From the NCBI RefSeq assembly GCF_039778605.1, contig NZ_CP156060.1, positions 1,860,001-1,924,000 on the forward strand: 64,000 bases of DNA, given 5' to 3'. Under the pieces are notes generated by a model that made no database searches, was not told where the DNA came from, and was given only the letters and a program-made list of their open reading frames with translations. This DNA comes from Flavobacterium sp. WV_118_3. Lineage in GTDB: Bacteria; Bacteroidota; Bacteroidia; Flavobacteriales; Flavobacteriaceae. This document shows, piece after piece, positions 8,429 through 17,986 of the stretch; position 1 is the stretch's first letter; every line of letters begins with the position of its first letter. The translations under genes were made by a program, and so were the position numbers.

Positions 8429-11311
8429 GTGTATCGGGAATGTGAAACTATAAATCAGGTCAAACACAAGAAACGTTATCTATTGAAAGCCTATATCTAT
8501 CTTTTTATTGCTTTACTTTCAGGAATATGCAGGATTCATGCGCAACACCACAGCGCCATGCAGATAACCGTTGATCCCGATACCAAAATACTAAAGATTC
8601 AACAGGAGATTACCTATCATAACACGACCAACGATACCCTAAAAGACTATATTTTAAACGATTGGAATAATGCTTATTCCGATAAAAGTTCGCCTTTAGG
8701 GAAACGATTTTCGGACGAGTTTACCCGGATTTTTCATTTGGCCGGCGATAGCGATCGCGGCCATACCGATATTATTTCCATTATCGATCAAAATCAGAGA
8801 AGACTCGAATGGTCCCGCGTTCCCAACCAACCCGATCTGGTCGATGTGCATTTACTGAATCCTTTATATCCGAATCAGAAATTTAAAATTAATATTGTCT
8901 ATTCCGTAAAAATCCCGAGCGATCGTTTTACGCGATACGGATTTGACAGTCAGGGTGGTTTTTATATCAAAAACTGGTTTTTAACACCGGCGCGTTACGA
9001 AAAAGGCTGTTTTGTAAAAGACAGTAACGAAAATCTGGACGATATTTCAAATGCGGTGTCCGATTTTGATATCCAAATCATAATCCCATCGCAATTAGCA
9101 CTGACAACTGATTTAGATGTTTTGGCCACAAACGAAGCGGATCCTTATAAAATATATACCCTAAGCGGTAAAAACCGTCAGGATATACTATTGGCAGTTG
9201 AAACTACCGCTACCTATAGCTTTTATAAAAACGATAAAACGGAAATCGCAACCAACATCAACGAAAAAAAACTGGATGATTTCCAAAAAGCGGTGATCAT
9301 CGACCGGGTGGTGAATTATGTTTCCGAGCATTTGGGTAGTCCGACGCAAAATAAAATAATCATTAGTCAGACCGACTACGACCGTAATCCGTTTTACGGA
9401 CTTAACCAGCTTCCGAAATTTTTAAGACCCTTTCCCGATTCGTTTGTATATGAACTGAAATTTCTCAAAACATACGTCAACAATTATCTGAAAAATACCT
9501 TGCAATTAAATCATCGCGAGGACAACTGGATTTACGACGGCATTCAGGTGTATACGATGATGAAATATATTGAGGACAATTACCCCAATGTAAAAATGAC
9601 CGGGACGCTGGCGCGTTATAAAATCTTAAGAGGTTTTAGTCTTTTTAGTACCGGTTTTAATGAGCAATACAGCTATCTCTATCTGATGATGGCCCGTATG
9701 AACCTCGACCAGCCAATTGGAAATCCAAAAAATACTTTTGTTAAATTCAATGAACAGATTTCCGGAAAATACAAAGCCGGTCTGGCACTGAATTATCTGG
9801 ATGCTTATTTGCAACAGGAAAGTGTCGACAAGGCGCTACACGATTTTGTAAGCCTAAATAAAACGCAGCAAACCACGCGTCAGGATATCGAAAACATCCT
9901 GAAATCGAAAACCGATAAAAATATTGACTGGTTTTTTAAATCGGTGATCAATTCCAGAGATCTGATCGATTACAAATTTGGAAGAATCAAAGAAAGTGAC
10001 GATGGTAAAACCGTGCAGGTAACGGTTAAAAACAACGCCTATGCCACCGTTCCGATTTCGCTTTACGGTGTTAAAAAGGACCGCATTATATCGAAAGTAT
10101 GGTTGCCCAATGTCGCAACCGATACCGTTGTGACCGTTTCCAGAGAAGGTATCGACCGATTGGCGCTGAACTACGGTAATGAGGTGCCCGAATTTAACCG
10201 TCGGAATAATTATAAAACCTTAAAAGGGTTTCCATCGCTAAACCGTCCGATCAAGTTTAACTTTTTTAAAGATCTGGAAGATCCGCAATACAACCAGTTA
10301 TTCTATGTTCCGGATTTTAATTATAACCTATACGACGGTGTGATGTTAGGAATGCGTATCCATAACGAAACCCTGTTGGACAAACCGTTCCAATTTGATA
10401 TTACCCCGGATTATTCCAGTAATACCAAAGAGTTGGTAGGTAGTGCCACACTCTCCTATTATCAAAACATACGCGACGAGCGTTTGTATAACATCCGTTA
10501 TTCCATTACAGGATCGACTCTCCATTATGCTCCAAATGCATCGTATACCAAGATTACACCATCGGTACAATTCCGTTTCCGGGAACCGGATTACCGTGAA
10601 AATAAAAGGAAAACGATCTTGTTACGTCATGTTTTTGTAGAAAAAGAAGATTCACCATTATTAAAAAATAAAAAGGAAGAAAATTATTCTGTTTTCAATG
10701 CACGCTATTCTGTTGGAGAAGCAGAAACAGCCAAATTATACAGCTTTCTGACCGATTTACAGATTGCCAATAATTTCAGTAAAATAGCCGCGGAATACCA
10801 ATATCGTAAATTATTTGACGATCGTCGTCAGTTAACCGTTCGTTTCTTTGGTGGTACTTTTATGTATAACGAAACCGGAACCGATTTCTTTAGTTTCGGA
10901 TTGGATCGCCCATCGGATTATCTTTTCGGTTACAACCTTATCGGACGTTCGGAATCCACAGGACTTTTCAGTCAGCAATTTGTGATGGCCGACGGAGGTT
11001 TTAAATCCAAACTAAAAAACCGTTATGCCAATCAATGGATGACGACATCCAATGTTAGTGTTAGTATCTGGAACTGGATCGAAGCCTATGGTGATGCCGG
11101 GATTATTAAAAATAAGTTTTCCGATCCGCAGTTTGTATACGACAGTGGTATCCGACTGAATCTGGTTCAGGATTATTTCGAATTGTATTTCCCGGTATAC
11201 TCCAACAATGGCTGGGAAATAAAAGATCCGAACTACGGTCAGCGTATTCGATTTGTCGTAACCCTAAGCGCAAGAACATTAGTATCCCTTTTTACGCGTA
11301 AGTGGTTCTAA
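8429..11311 (+). CDS. M1-aminopeptidase-like protein with degenerate zinc motif and C-terminal barrel-like region
   Basis: About 960 residues from a GTG start; there is no in-frame ATG before the mature part, so the start is uncertain (a TTG further in also leaves a signal peptide). A signal sequence ends near GICRIHAQ. Residues about 40-500 follow the layout of gluzincin M1 peptidases, including NWIYDG (about 366) which aligns with the downstream Glu region. Where HExxH is expected, the sequence reads YELKF (341-345): the Glu remains but both His are lost. Residues about 590-960 are rich in amphipathic strands and end in TRKWF, typical of an outer-membrane barrel. Probably a surface or outer-membrane protein without classical peptidase activity. 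Divergent from the endonuclease gene. Confidence 0.7.
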   Translation: MYRECETINQVKHKKRYLLKAYIYLFIALLSGICRIHAQHHSAMQITVDPDTKILKIQQEITYHNTTNDTLKDYILNDWNNAYSDKSSPLGKRFSDEFTRIFHLAGDSDRGHTDIISIIDQNQRRLEWSRVPNQPDLVDVHLLNPLYPNQKFKINIVYSVKIPSDRFTRYGFDSQGGFYIKNWFLTPARYEKGCFVKDSNENLDDISNAVSDFDIQIIIPSQLALTTDLDVLATNEADPYKIYTLSGKNRQDILLAVETTATYSFYKNDKTEIATNINEKKLDDFQKAVIIDRVVNYVSEHLGSPTQNKIIISQTDYDRNPFYGLNQLPKFLRPFPDSFVYELKFLKTYVNNYLKNTLQLNHREDNWIYDGIQVYTMMKYIEDNYPNVKMTGTLARYKILRGFSLFSTGFNEQYSYLYLMMARMNLDQPIGNPKNTFVKFNEQISGKYKAGLALNYLDAYLQQESVDKALHDFVSLNKTQQTTRQDIENILKSKTDKNIDWFFKSVINSRDLIDYKFGRIKESDDGKTVQVTVKNNAYATVPISLYGVKKDRIISKVWLPNVATDTVVTVSREGIDRLALNYGNEVPEFNRRNNYKTLKGFPSLNRPIKFNFFKDLEDPQYNQLFYVPDFNYNLYDGVMLGMRIHNETLLDKPFQFDITPDYSSNTKELVGSATLSYYQNIRDERLYNIRYSITGSTLHYAPNASYTKITPSVQFRFREPDYRENKRKTILLRHVFVEKEDSPLLKNKKEENYSVFNARYSVGEAETAKLYSFLTDLQIANNFSKIAAEYQYRKLFDDRRQLTVRFFGGTFMYNETGTDFFSFGLDRPSDYLFGYNLIGRSESTGLFSQQFVMADGGFKSKLKNRYANQWMTTSNVSVSIWNWIEAYGDAGIIKNKFSDPQFVYDSGIRLNLVQDYFELYFPVYSNNGWEIKDPNYGQRIRFVVTLSARTLVSLFTRKWF

Positions 11312-11456
11312 ATAAAACTTAAAAAAAGTCCCTTTTTTATTTTATTTTATTAAAAATACCTTGATAAAAAATGATTTTAAATAAAATATATGCAACAAAA
11401 ACATCTCATATCCTCTTTTTTTTATCAAATATTAAATTGTAATTTTAACAATTCTT

Positions 11457-11486
11457 TGTTTTGTATTGGGTAAATAATTAAATTTG
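11457..11486 (+). promoter_or_regulatory. Promoter of the E1 dehydrogenase gene
   Basis: TTG at 11457-11459 and TAAATTTG at 11479-11486, 19 bases between, ATG 31 bases downstream at 11517. Fits the Bacteroidota TTG / TAnnTTTG pattern. Confidence 0.6.
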
Positions 11487-11516
11487 TCCCAATCTCATTT
11501 TTTTTATTATTTGACT

Positions 11517-13922
11517 ATGAATCAAACGGCCGCTAAAGAAGCGCTTTCTTTTGAAGATTTCAAAACAGAAGTGCTTAACGATTATAAAATTGCAACTATC
11601 AGTAGAGAATGCAGCTTGTTGGGAAGACGTGAAGTACTAACCGGTAAAGCGAAATTCGGGATTTTTGGAGATGGTAAAGAAGTGCCGCAACTTGCCATGG
11701 CAAAAGCATTTAAAAATGGTGATTTCCGTTCGGGATATTACCGTGATCAAACCTTTATGATGGCAATTGGCGAAATGACTATCCAACAGTTTTTTGCCGG
11801 TTTGTATGGCCATCCGGATTTGGCTCATGATCCGATGAGTGCCGGACGTCAGATGGGAGGACATTTTGCCACACATAGTCTGGATGAAAAAGGAAACTGG
11901 AAAAACCTTACCGCTCAGAAAAATTCAAGTGCCGATATCTCTCCTACTGCCGGGCAAATGCCACGTCTTTTAGGTTTAGCACAGGCCTCAAAAATATACC
12001 GCAATGTTAGCGGACTGGAAAACAATACCAATTTCTCCGTAAACGGAAATGAAGTTGCCTGGGGAACCATTGGTAACGCTTCTACTTCCGAAGGTTTGTT
12101 TTTCGAAACCATCAACGCTGCCGGAGTATTACAGGTTCCGATGGTAATGAGTGTCTGGGACGATGAATACGGAATTTCGGTTCATGCCCGTTACCAGACA
12201 ACTAAAGAAAGTATTTCCGAAATATTAAAAGGATTCCAGCGTGAAGCGGATACCAACGGTTATGAAATCATCACCGTTAAAGGATGGGATTATCCGACTT
12301 TAGTCGAAACCTATGCCAAAGCTGCTGCCATCGCACGGGAACAACATATTCCGGTACTCATCCACGTACAGGAACTAACACAACCTCAGGGTCACTCTAC
12401 TTCCGGATCACACGAGCGTTACAAAAGTAAAGAGCGTTTGGAATGGGAAGCCGAATTCGATTGTATGGCGCAAATGCGTAAATGGTTAATCGAAAACAAC
12501 ATCGCTACAGCCGAAGAAATTGAAGCGATGGATACCGAGGCTAAAAAACAGGTTTTGGAAGGTAAAAAAGCCGCCTGGAGTGCCTACGTAAATCCTATCA
12601 AAGAAGAACAACAGGAATTGGTAGCACTTTTAAACACCATTGCCGCTTCCAGTCCGAATAAAGTTTTTATTGAAAAATACAGCAACGATCTGGCCGCTAT
12701 AAAAGAGCCAATTCGCAAAGATATCCTGGTTACAGCCCGTAAAATTATTCGTCTTATCGTGAATGAAAGCGGAAAAGCACAATTAGCCAGCTGGATTACC
12801 AATTATACCGAAAAAGTACAACCGCGTTATAGTTCGCATTTGTTTTCTCAATCGGATAAAAACATTTATAACGTAGCCGAAGTGGCTCCGGTATATACAG
12901 AATCCTCTGAAGATGTGGATGCGCGTTTGATTATCCGTGATAACTTCGATGCTATTTTTACCAAATACCCGGAAGCGTTGATTTTCGGAGAAGATTCCGG
13001 AAATATCGGTGACGTAAATCAGGGATTGGAAGGTATGCAGGAAAAATACGGTGAATTCCGTGTGGCCGATGCCGGTATCCGTGAAGCGACCATTTTAGGT
13101 CAGGGAATTGGAATGGCAATGCGTGGTCTGCGACCAATTGCCGAGATCCAATACCTGGATTATTTATTATATGCGATTCAGATCATGAGTGATGATTTGG
13201 CTACGCTACAATACCGTACCGCAGGTCGTCAGAAAGCACCATTGATCATTAGAACACGTGGCCACCGTCTGGAAGGAATCTGGCATTCCGGTTCGCCAAT
13301 GGGAATGATCCTGAACGCCATTCGTGGTATCCATGTTTTGGTTCCGCGTAGTATGACAAAAGCAGCCGGTTTTTACAATACCTTATTGGAAACCGACGAA
13401 CCGGCTTTGGTGATCGAGTGTTTGAACGGATATCGTTTAAAAGAAAAAATGCCAACCAATTTAGGAGATTTCAAAACGCCAATCGGTGTGGTGGAAACCT
13501 TAAAAGAAGGTAGTGATATTACTTTGGTTTCCTATGGTTCTACCCTTCGTTTGGTAGAACAGGCGGCTAAAGAATTACAGGAAGTGGGTATTGATGCCGA
13601 AATCATCGATGTGCAATCATTATTGCCTTTCGATATCAATCATGACATCGTGAAAAGCCTTGCCAAAACCAATCGCTTACTGGTAATCGATGAAGACGTA
13701 CCAGGTGGTGCTTCGGCTTATATCTTACAACAGATCATCGACACTCAAAAAGGATACCTGCACTTAGACAGTCAGCCGCAAACATTGGCTGCCAAAGCGC
13801 ATCGTCCGGCTTATGGAACCGACGGGGATTATTTCTCTAAACCATCTGTAGAAGATATCTTCGAAAAGGTTTATGAAATTATGAATGAAGTAAATCCTTC
13901 AAAATATCCAGGTCTTTATTAA
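11517..13922 (+). CDS. 2-oxoacid dehydrogenase E1, fused alpha and beta subunits (thiamine diphosphate enzyme)
   Basis: 801 residues from the ATG at 11517 (MNQTAAKEALSFED); an upstream TTG is less likely because it would lie at the transcription start. The N-terminal half (about 1-400) is the E1-alpha TPP-binding domain, with GTIGNASTSEG and SVWDDEYGIS at the cofactor loop. The C-terminal half (about 460-800) is the transketolase-like beta part (ALIFGEDSGNIGDVNQGL, GMAMRGLRPIAEIQYLDYL) plus the transketolase C-domain. In many bacteria alpha and beta are separate genes. The enzyme decarboxylates pyruvate or branched-chain 2-oxoacids and passes the acyl group to E2 lipoyl; the substrate is not readable, branched-chain is a fair guess. 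E2 and E3 are not nearby. Confidence 0.85.
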   Translation: MNQTAAKEALSFEDFKTEVLNDYKIATISRECSLLGRREVLTGKAKFGIFGDGKEVPQLAMAKAFKNGDFRSGYYRDQTFMMAIGEMTIQQFFAGLYGHPDLAHDPMSAGRQMGGHFATHSLDEKGNWKNLTAQKNSSADISPTAGQMPRLLGLAQASKIYRNVSGLENNTNFSVNGNEVAWGTIGNASTSEGLFFETINAAGVLQVPMVMSVWDDEYGISVHARYQTTKESISEILKGFQREADTNGYEIITVKGWDYPTLVETYAKAAAIAREQHIPVLIHVQELTQPQGHSTSGSHERYKSKERLEWEAEFDCMAQMRKWLIENNIATAEEIEAMDTEAKKQVLEGKKAAWSAYVNPIKEEQQELVALLNTIAASSPNKVFIEKYSNDLAAIKEPIRKDILVTARKIIRLIVNESGKAQLASWITNYTEKVQPRYSSHLFSQSDKNIYNVAEVAPVYTESSEDVDARLIIRDNFDAIFTKYPEALIFGEDSGNIGDVNQGLEGMQEKYGEFRVADAGIREATILGQGIGMAMRGLRPIAEIQYLDYLLYAIQIMSDDLATLQYRTAGRQKAPLIIRTRGHRLEGIWHSGSPMGMILNAIRGIHVLVPRSMTKAAGFYNTLLETDEPALVIECLNGYRLKEKMPTNLGDFKTPIGVVETLKEGSDITLVSYGSTLRLVEQAAKELQEVGIDAEIIDVQSLLPFDINHDIVKSLAKTNRLLVIDEDVPGGASAYILQQIIDTQKGYLHLDSQPQTLAAKAHRPAYGTDGDYFSKPSVEDIFEKVYEIMNEVNPSKYPGLY

Positions 13923-13934
13923 TAAAAGACCTTT

Positions 13935-13964
13935 AAAAAACCGGAATTCGTTCCGGTTTTTTTT
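13935..13964 (+). terminator. Terminator with UUCG tetraloop after the E1 gene
   Basis: Perfect 12-bp stem AAAAAACCGGAA (13935-13946) and TTCCGGTTTTTT (13951-13962) closing a TTCG loop, with a continued T run. Strong intrinsic terminator. Confidence 0.95.
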
Positions 13965-14058
13965 GCTACTTACTTAGCATTAATCACATTACTATTGAAG
14001 TACCGGATATTGATTTTATTTAAAACACCGTTTAAATAATCCAACTTAAAACTTGCTT

Positions 14059-14622
14059 ATGCCGGATAACTATTATATCCTAACCGGTGGTCCCGGTTCC
14101 GGAAAAACCACCTTAATCGAAGCACTAGCGCAAAGCAGTTATTCGTGTATCCCCGAAGTGGCCCGGGAAATTATCAGCGAACAAATCCGGGATAATGGTA
14201 GTGCACTACCCTGGCAGGATTATGTTTTATATACTGAGATCATGCTCGAGCGTTCAGTTTTAAGTTATACGGAAACCGCAAAAAAGCACATTACAAACCA
14301 GCCAGTTTTCTTTGATCGCGGTATTCCCGATACGTTATGTTATGCCGAATTAACAAAGCAACCGATTACCGAAAAAATGACAGCGTATGCCCGGGAGTAT
14401 CGTTACAATCGTAACGTTTTTATCCTACCGCCCTGGGAAGCGATTTATCATACCGATGCCGAACGCAAGCAAAGTTGGGAAGAAGCCGTTGCTACCTACG
14501 AGCAAATGGTACAAACCTATCGTCAACACGGTTATACCATTATTGAAGTGCCACAAGACACTGTCGAAAACCGACTGGCTTTTATACTCCGGCATACAAA
14601 AGCAACTTCGAAAAATATGTGA
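14059..14622 (+). CDS. AAA-type small NTPase (AAA_28 / NadR-like kinase fold)
   Basis: 187 residues from the ATG at 14059. Walker A GGPGSGKTT is at residues about 9-17, the Walker-B-like/kinase signature FFDRGIPDTLCY near residue 84, and an Arg-rich lid around 115-120. The plan matches the AAA_28 group of P-loop NTPases, which contains nucleoside- or nicotinamide-riboside-kinase-like proteins. Cytoplasmic, monocistronic. The physiological substrate is unknown. Confidence 0.75.
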   Translation: MPDNYYILTGGPGSGKTTLIEALAQSSYSCIPEVAREIISEQIRDNGSALPWQDYVLYTEIMLERSVLSYTETAKKHITNQPVFFDRGIPDTLCYAELTKQPITEKMTAYAREYRYNRNVFILPPWEAIYHTDAERKQSWEEAVATYEQMVQTYRQHGYTIIEVPQDTVENRLAFILRHTKATSKNM

Positions 14623-14818
14623 TCAAACCTAAATCCGTGTATTTTCCACATCAAAACAGTAGCTATTTTTAGATTTTATTTTTTTCTTTTCAGATTGTAA
14701 CAAAAAACAAATAATAATCAAAAAGTGTTGTTTTTTAGAATACTATAAAAAATCGTACATTTATAACACGAAAAGTTATACGAATACCGTTACTAAAATA
14801 TAATCGAAACTGGTTATC

Positions 14819-15751
14819 ATGCTGGAAAAACAATGCTACATTAACAAAGAACTTTTTTTACAACGACCGAAACCTTTGGATATTCCGACTTTTATTTCGC
14901 TTTTTTCCGGATTAACCGAAAAAGTAGATTCAAAGCCGTTCCACGATGATTTCGCAGTCCTGGAAATTGATCCTTCCGTAAAACCAGTTGGCGTGGCCCG
15001 CTTTGGATTTACAAGCGTACTACTTTGCCTTTCCGGCAGTCTGGATAGCATTGTGGGTCAGCATCAATTTACCATAAAAGCACACGATATCGCTATTATT
15101 CCGGCCGAACATATTAATGCTTTATCCGGGTTTTCAGCCGATTTTAAAGCCAAATTAATCGTATTCCGATCTGATTTTCTAAGAAAAGGATTCCTGAATA
15201 CCGCTATTTTGGATGAATTACTCTACATCAATCCGGATTATCCGCCCATTTTTGAACTGGACACGGATAATTTTGAGGCCAATCTGTATAAGTTCGATAA
15301 GATACTGGAAGAACAAAATAAGACCAATCCTTTTTTTCTGGATATGATCCGGTTATATCTGGTTCAGATTCTGTTCGATTACAATCGCGTTTGCGAAATC
15401 TGTCTGCTCAATTCCACAACCAATATGAACCGGCAGTTTCAGATTGTTCATAAATTCCGAAAACTGATTGACCTTCATTTTGCCACGCTTAAAACCGTAA
15501 AAGAATATGCCGACTTATTGCATATCACTCCGAAATACCTAAGCGAATGTACCAAACAACAACTGGGCTATTCTGCCATTGATTTGATTCATCAACGCAT
15601 TCTCCTGGAATCGGAATTTTTATTACGCTATTCCGAACTGACCATTAAAGAAATTTCGATTTTTCTGAATTTTGATACGATTTCACATTTTGGACGTTTC
15701 TTTAAAGCACAAAAAAAACAGACACCATCCGAATACCGTCAAATTCGGTAA
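14819..15751 (+). CDS. AraC-family transcriptional regulator
   Basis: 310 residues. The N-terminal half is a cupin-like sensing domain (GVARFGFTSVLLCLSGSLDS, then HDIAIIPAEHINALSG). The C-terminal 100 residues hold two helix-turn-helix units: TVKEYADLLHITPKYLSECTK and the AraC signature LTIKEISIFLNFDTISHFGRFFK with QTPSEYR. It probably controls the secreted VOC protein 73 bp downstream or other genes in response to a small molecule; this is inference from adjacency. Confidence 0.9.
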   Translation: MLEKQCYINKELFLQRPKPLDIPTFISLFSGLTEKVDSKPFHDDFAVLEIDPSVKPVGVARFGFTSVLLCLSGSLDSIVGQHQFTIKAHDIAIIPAEHINALSGFSADFKAKLIVFRSDFLRKGFLNTAILDELLYINPDYPPIFELDTDNFEANLYKFDKILEEQNKTNPFFLDMIRLYLVQILFDYNRVCEICLLNSTTNMNRQFQIVHKFRKLIDLHFATLKTVKEYADLLHITPKYLSECTKQQLGYSAIDLIHQRILLESEFLLRYSELTIKEISIFLNFDTISHFGRFFKAQKKQTPSEYRQIR

Positions 15752-15824
15752 AATTGGTTCTTATAACCGCAATACCGCTCTTGATGTCCCTGTAGTTTTA
15801 GCGGAAATTTGCCTAAAAAATTAT

Positions 15825-16322
15825 ATGAAACATTTTTTAGCAACAGCTATTTTGACCGGGTTATTCGTTGTAACCGCCTGTCAGAACCAAACAAAAACAA
15901 CAGTTACCATGAATGAAAACACAAACGGTTTCAGTGCCGTTCAGTTTCGAATCGCACGTCCTACCAACAATTTAAAAGCGGTTGTAACTTTTTACAAAGA
16001 GGCTTTAGGTTTAAAAGAATTGGGTTCTTTTTCCGGACACGATGGTTACGACGGAGTGATGCTTGGCCTTCCGGGAGAACAGTATCACCTGGAATTTACG
16101 CAACACGACAGTCAGACTGCTTTACCGGAACCAACCCGTGAAAACATACTGGTTTTTTATTTCGATACACCCGAAAAATACCATCAGGCTGTGCAACGGA
16201 TGACCGATTCCGGATTCACTCCCGTAGCACCGGAAAATCCCTATTGGAACGGGAAAAGTGAAACCTATGAAGATCCCGATAAATGGCGGGTAGTTCTTTT
16301 TAACGGAATATATAAACCCTGA
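15825..16322 (+). CDS. VOC (glyoxalase/bleomycin-resistance fold) lipoprotein
   Basis: 165 residues from the ATG at 15825. The open frame continues upstream into the AraC gene but that part is not coding. The start gives a lipoprotein signal (ATAILTGLFVVTACQNQ, Cys near residue 19). The mature part is one VOC domain (about 35-165: VQFRIARPTNNLKAVVTFYKEALGLKELG ... EDPDKWRVVLFNG). VOC domains are usually cytoplasmic metal enzymes or binding proteins, so export is unusual. A cytoplasmic product could start at MNENTNG (15909). Placed directly behind the AraC regulator. Confidence 0.75.
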   Translation: MKHFLATAILTGLFVVTACQNQTKTTVTMNENTNGFSAVQFRIARPTNNLKAVVTFYKEALGLKELGSFSGHDGYDGVMLGLPGEQYHLEFTQHDSQTALPEPTRENILVFYFDTPEKYHQAVQRMTDSGFTPVAPENPYWNGKSETYEDPDKWRVVLFNGIYKP

Positions 16323-16335
16323 TTAAAAAAAGTAC

Positions 16336-16372
16336 CCTTCCAATACCGGAGCTGAAATCCCGTATTGGAAGG
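16336..16372. terminator. Stem-loop after the VOC lipoprotein gene
   Basis: 11-bp stem CCTTCCAATAC (16336-16346) and GTATTGGAAGG (16362-16372). There is no strong T run behind it on the plus strand, so termination is plausible but weak. Confidence 0.45.
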
Positions 16373-16480
16373 ATTCCTCATTTTGATTTACCTCATTCGT
16401 TTTTATCTTTATTCAACATACTTACAAGAATTTACATATGTTTTAGCAATTAAACGCTTCTTTTATTCCTACAATTCTGC

Positions 16481-16488
16481 TAAATTTG
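16481..16488 (+). promoter_or_regulatory. -7 box TAAATTTG before the PhnB-like gene
   Basis: TAAATTTG lies 25 bases before the ATG at 16514. The upstream TTG is not clear, so only the -7 box is called. Confidence 0.45.
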
Positions 16489-16513
16489 AGATAACAATCA
16501 AAAATAATCGATT

Positions 16514-16999
16514 ATGGACAAACCTATTCAAAAAATAACGCCTTTTCTCTGGTTTAACAATCAGGCGGAAGAAGCCATGAATTTCTACATTTCCATTTTC
16601 AACAATGCCCGCGTACTCAAAACCAGCTATTATAGCGAAGGTGGTCCGGCTCCTGCCGGTACGCTAATGACAGCCAGCTTTCTATTGGAAGGACAGGAGT
16701 TTGTTGCACTAAATGGCGGTCCGCAATTTACCTTTACACCAGCCATTTCATTTGTCGTAAATTGTCACAATCAGGATGAAATTGATCTTTTATGGGATAA
16801 ACTTTCCGAAGGTGGTCAGCAGCAAAAATGCGGTTGGTTACAGGACCGATACGGTGTATCCTGGCAAATCGTACCCGCCAATATGGGTGAACTTATGGGT
16901 TCTAACGATCCCGAAAAATCCCATCGCGTGATGATGGCTTTATTACAAATGGACAAGCTTGATATTAATACGCTACAACAAGCCTATAATGGCGCTTAA
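16514..16999 (+). CDS. PhnB-like VOC protein (3-demethylubiquinone-methyltransferase-like fold)
   Basis: 161 residues. ITPFLWFNNQAEEAMNFYISIF at the start, GQEFVALNGGPQFTFTPAISF in the middle and DRYGVSWQIVP near residue 117 are characteristic of the PhnB-like branch of VOC proteins. No enzyme activity is established for most members. It is followed 11 bp later by an SRPBCC gene; VOC plus AHSA1-type pairs are common in Bacteroidota and suggest one transcription unit through 17962. Confidence 0.85.
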   Translation: MDKPIQKITPFLWFNNQAEEAMNFYISIFNNARVLKTSYYSEGGPAPAGTLMTASFLLEGQEFVALNGGPQFTFTPAISFVVNCHNQDEIDLLWDKLSEGGQQQKCGWLQDRYGVSWQIVPANMGELMGSNDPEKSHRVMMALLQMDKLDINTLQQAYNGA

Positions 17000-17010
17000 A
17001 AAGATCTCCT

Positions 17011-17457
17011 ATGCATCCACAAACCTATAGTGCTAAAGCCGCAATGCTAATACGCAGACCGGTTTCCGAAGTATTTGAAGCCTTTATCAATCCGGATATC
17101 ACCACGAAATTCTGGTTTACCAAAAGTAGCGGACCACTCGAAGCCGGAAAATCCGTACAATGGGATTGGGAAATGTACAAGCATTCTGTTACAATAACCG
17201 TAAAAACCGTCGAACCGAACAAACGTATCGTGATCGAATGGCCTACTACGGTAGAATTTACTTTTACCGCACGGGAAGACAATACTACTTTTGTGAGCAT
17301 TACCGATTCCGGTTACGATGGAACTGTAGATGAAATTATTGCCGATGTCCGCAACTCTACCGAAGGTTTTACACTCGTTTTGGCCTCTTTAAAGGCACTT
17401 TTGGAACACCATATCAACTTAGCATTGGTAGCTGACCGTTTTCCTGATTTTGAATAA
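17011..17457 (+). CDS. SRPBCC / AHSA1-type START-like domain protein
   Basis: 148 residues forming one START-like ligand-binding fold: RPVSEVFEAFINPDITTKFWFTKSSG at the N-terminus and a long C-terminal helix region (TEGFTLVLASLKALLEHH). Family members resemble Aha1 C-domains or polyketide cyclases; ligand unknown. Starts 11 bp after the PhnB-like gene, so co-expression is likely. Confidence 0.8.
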   Translation: MHPQTYSAKAAMLIRRPVSEVFEAFINPDITTKFWFTKSSGPLEAGKSVQWDWEMYKHSVTITVKTVEPNKRIVIEWPTTVEFTFTAREDNTTFVSITDSGYDGTVDEIIADVRNSTEGFTLVLASLKALLEHHINLALVADRFPDFE

Positions 17458-17515
17458 TAAAACCTTTTGTGCATATTCTTAAAAGACTATTTATCGAAAT
17501 AAATTAAGCTACCCT

Positions 17516-17962
17516 ATGAAAATTCTGCAATTTAAAATCGAAATCAAAGCATCTCCTACGACTGTATGGAATGCTTTATGGGAAATTGGCAATTACGAAA
17601 AGTGGGTTCATGTTTTTAGTGAAGGTTCCACTGCTGTTTCCGACTGGAAAGAAGGAAGTACCATACTTTTTGTAGATAATGATCATCAAAATGGAATGTA
17701 CAGTATAATCGACCAACTGGTACCGAACAAATTGATGTCTTTTAAGCATCTTGGCATTTTAAAAAACGGTCAGCGGGAACCCTTAAACGACGAAACCCGA
17801 AAATGGTCGGGAATCACCGAAAATTACATTTTAATCGCTCTGGAAGATGTTACCCAATTGGAAGTGAGCATGGACATTCCCGAAGATTTTGAGGCCTATT
17901 TTAATCAAAAATTTCCGCAGGCGTTGGAAATTGTAAAGAAAATTGCGGAAAACAACTTATAA
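17516..17962 (+). CDS. SRPBCC-domain protein
   Basis: 148 residues, second START-like protein in the row: IKASPTTVWNALWEIGNYEKWVHVF and a C-terminal helix. It differs in sequence from its neighbour, so it is not a recent duplicate. The segment WSGITENYILIALEDVTQLEV forms the late beta-strands of the fold. It ends 24 bp from the converging TetR gene, with no clear terminator between. Confidence 0.8.
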   Translation: MKILQFKIEIKASPTTVWNALWEIGNYEKWVHVFSEGSTAVSDWKEGSTILFVDNDHQNGMYSIIDQLVPNKLMSFKHLGILKNGQREPLNDETRKWSGITENYILIALEDVTQLEVSMDIPEDFEAYFNQKFPQALEIVKKIAENNL

Positions 17963-17986
17963 ACTCATATCCTGATAATTATGGCA

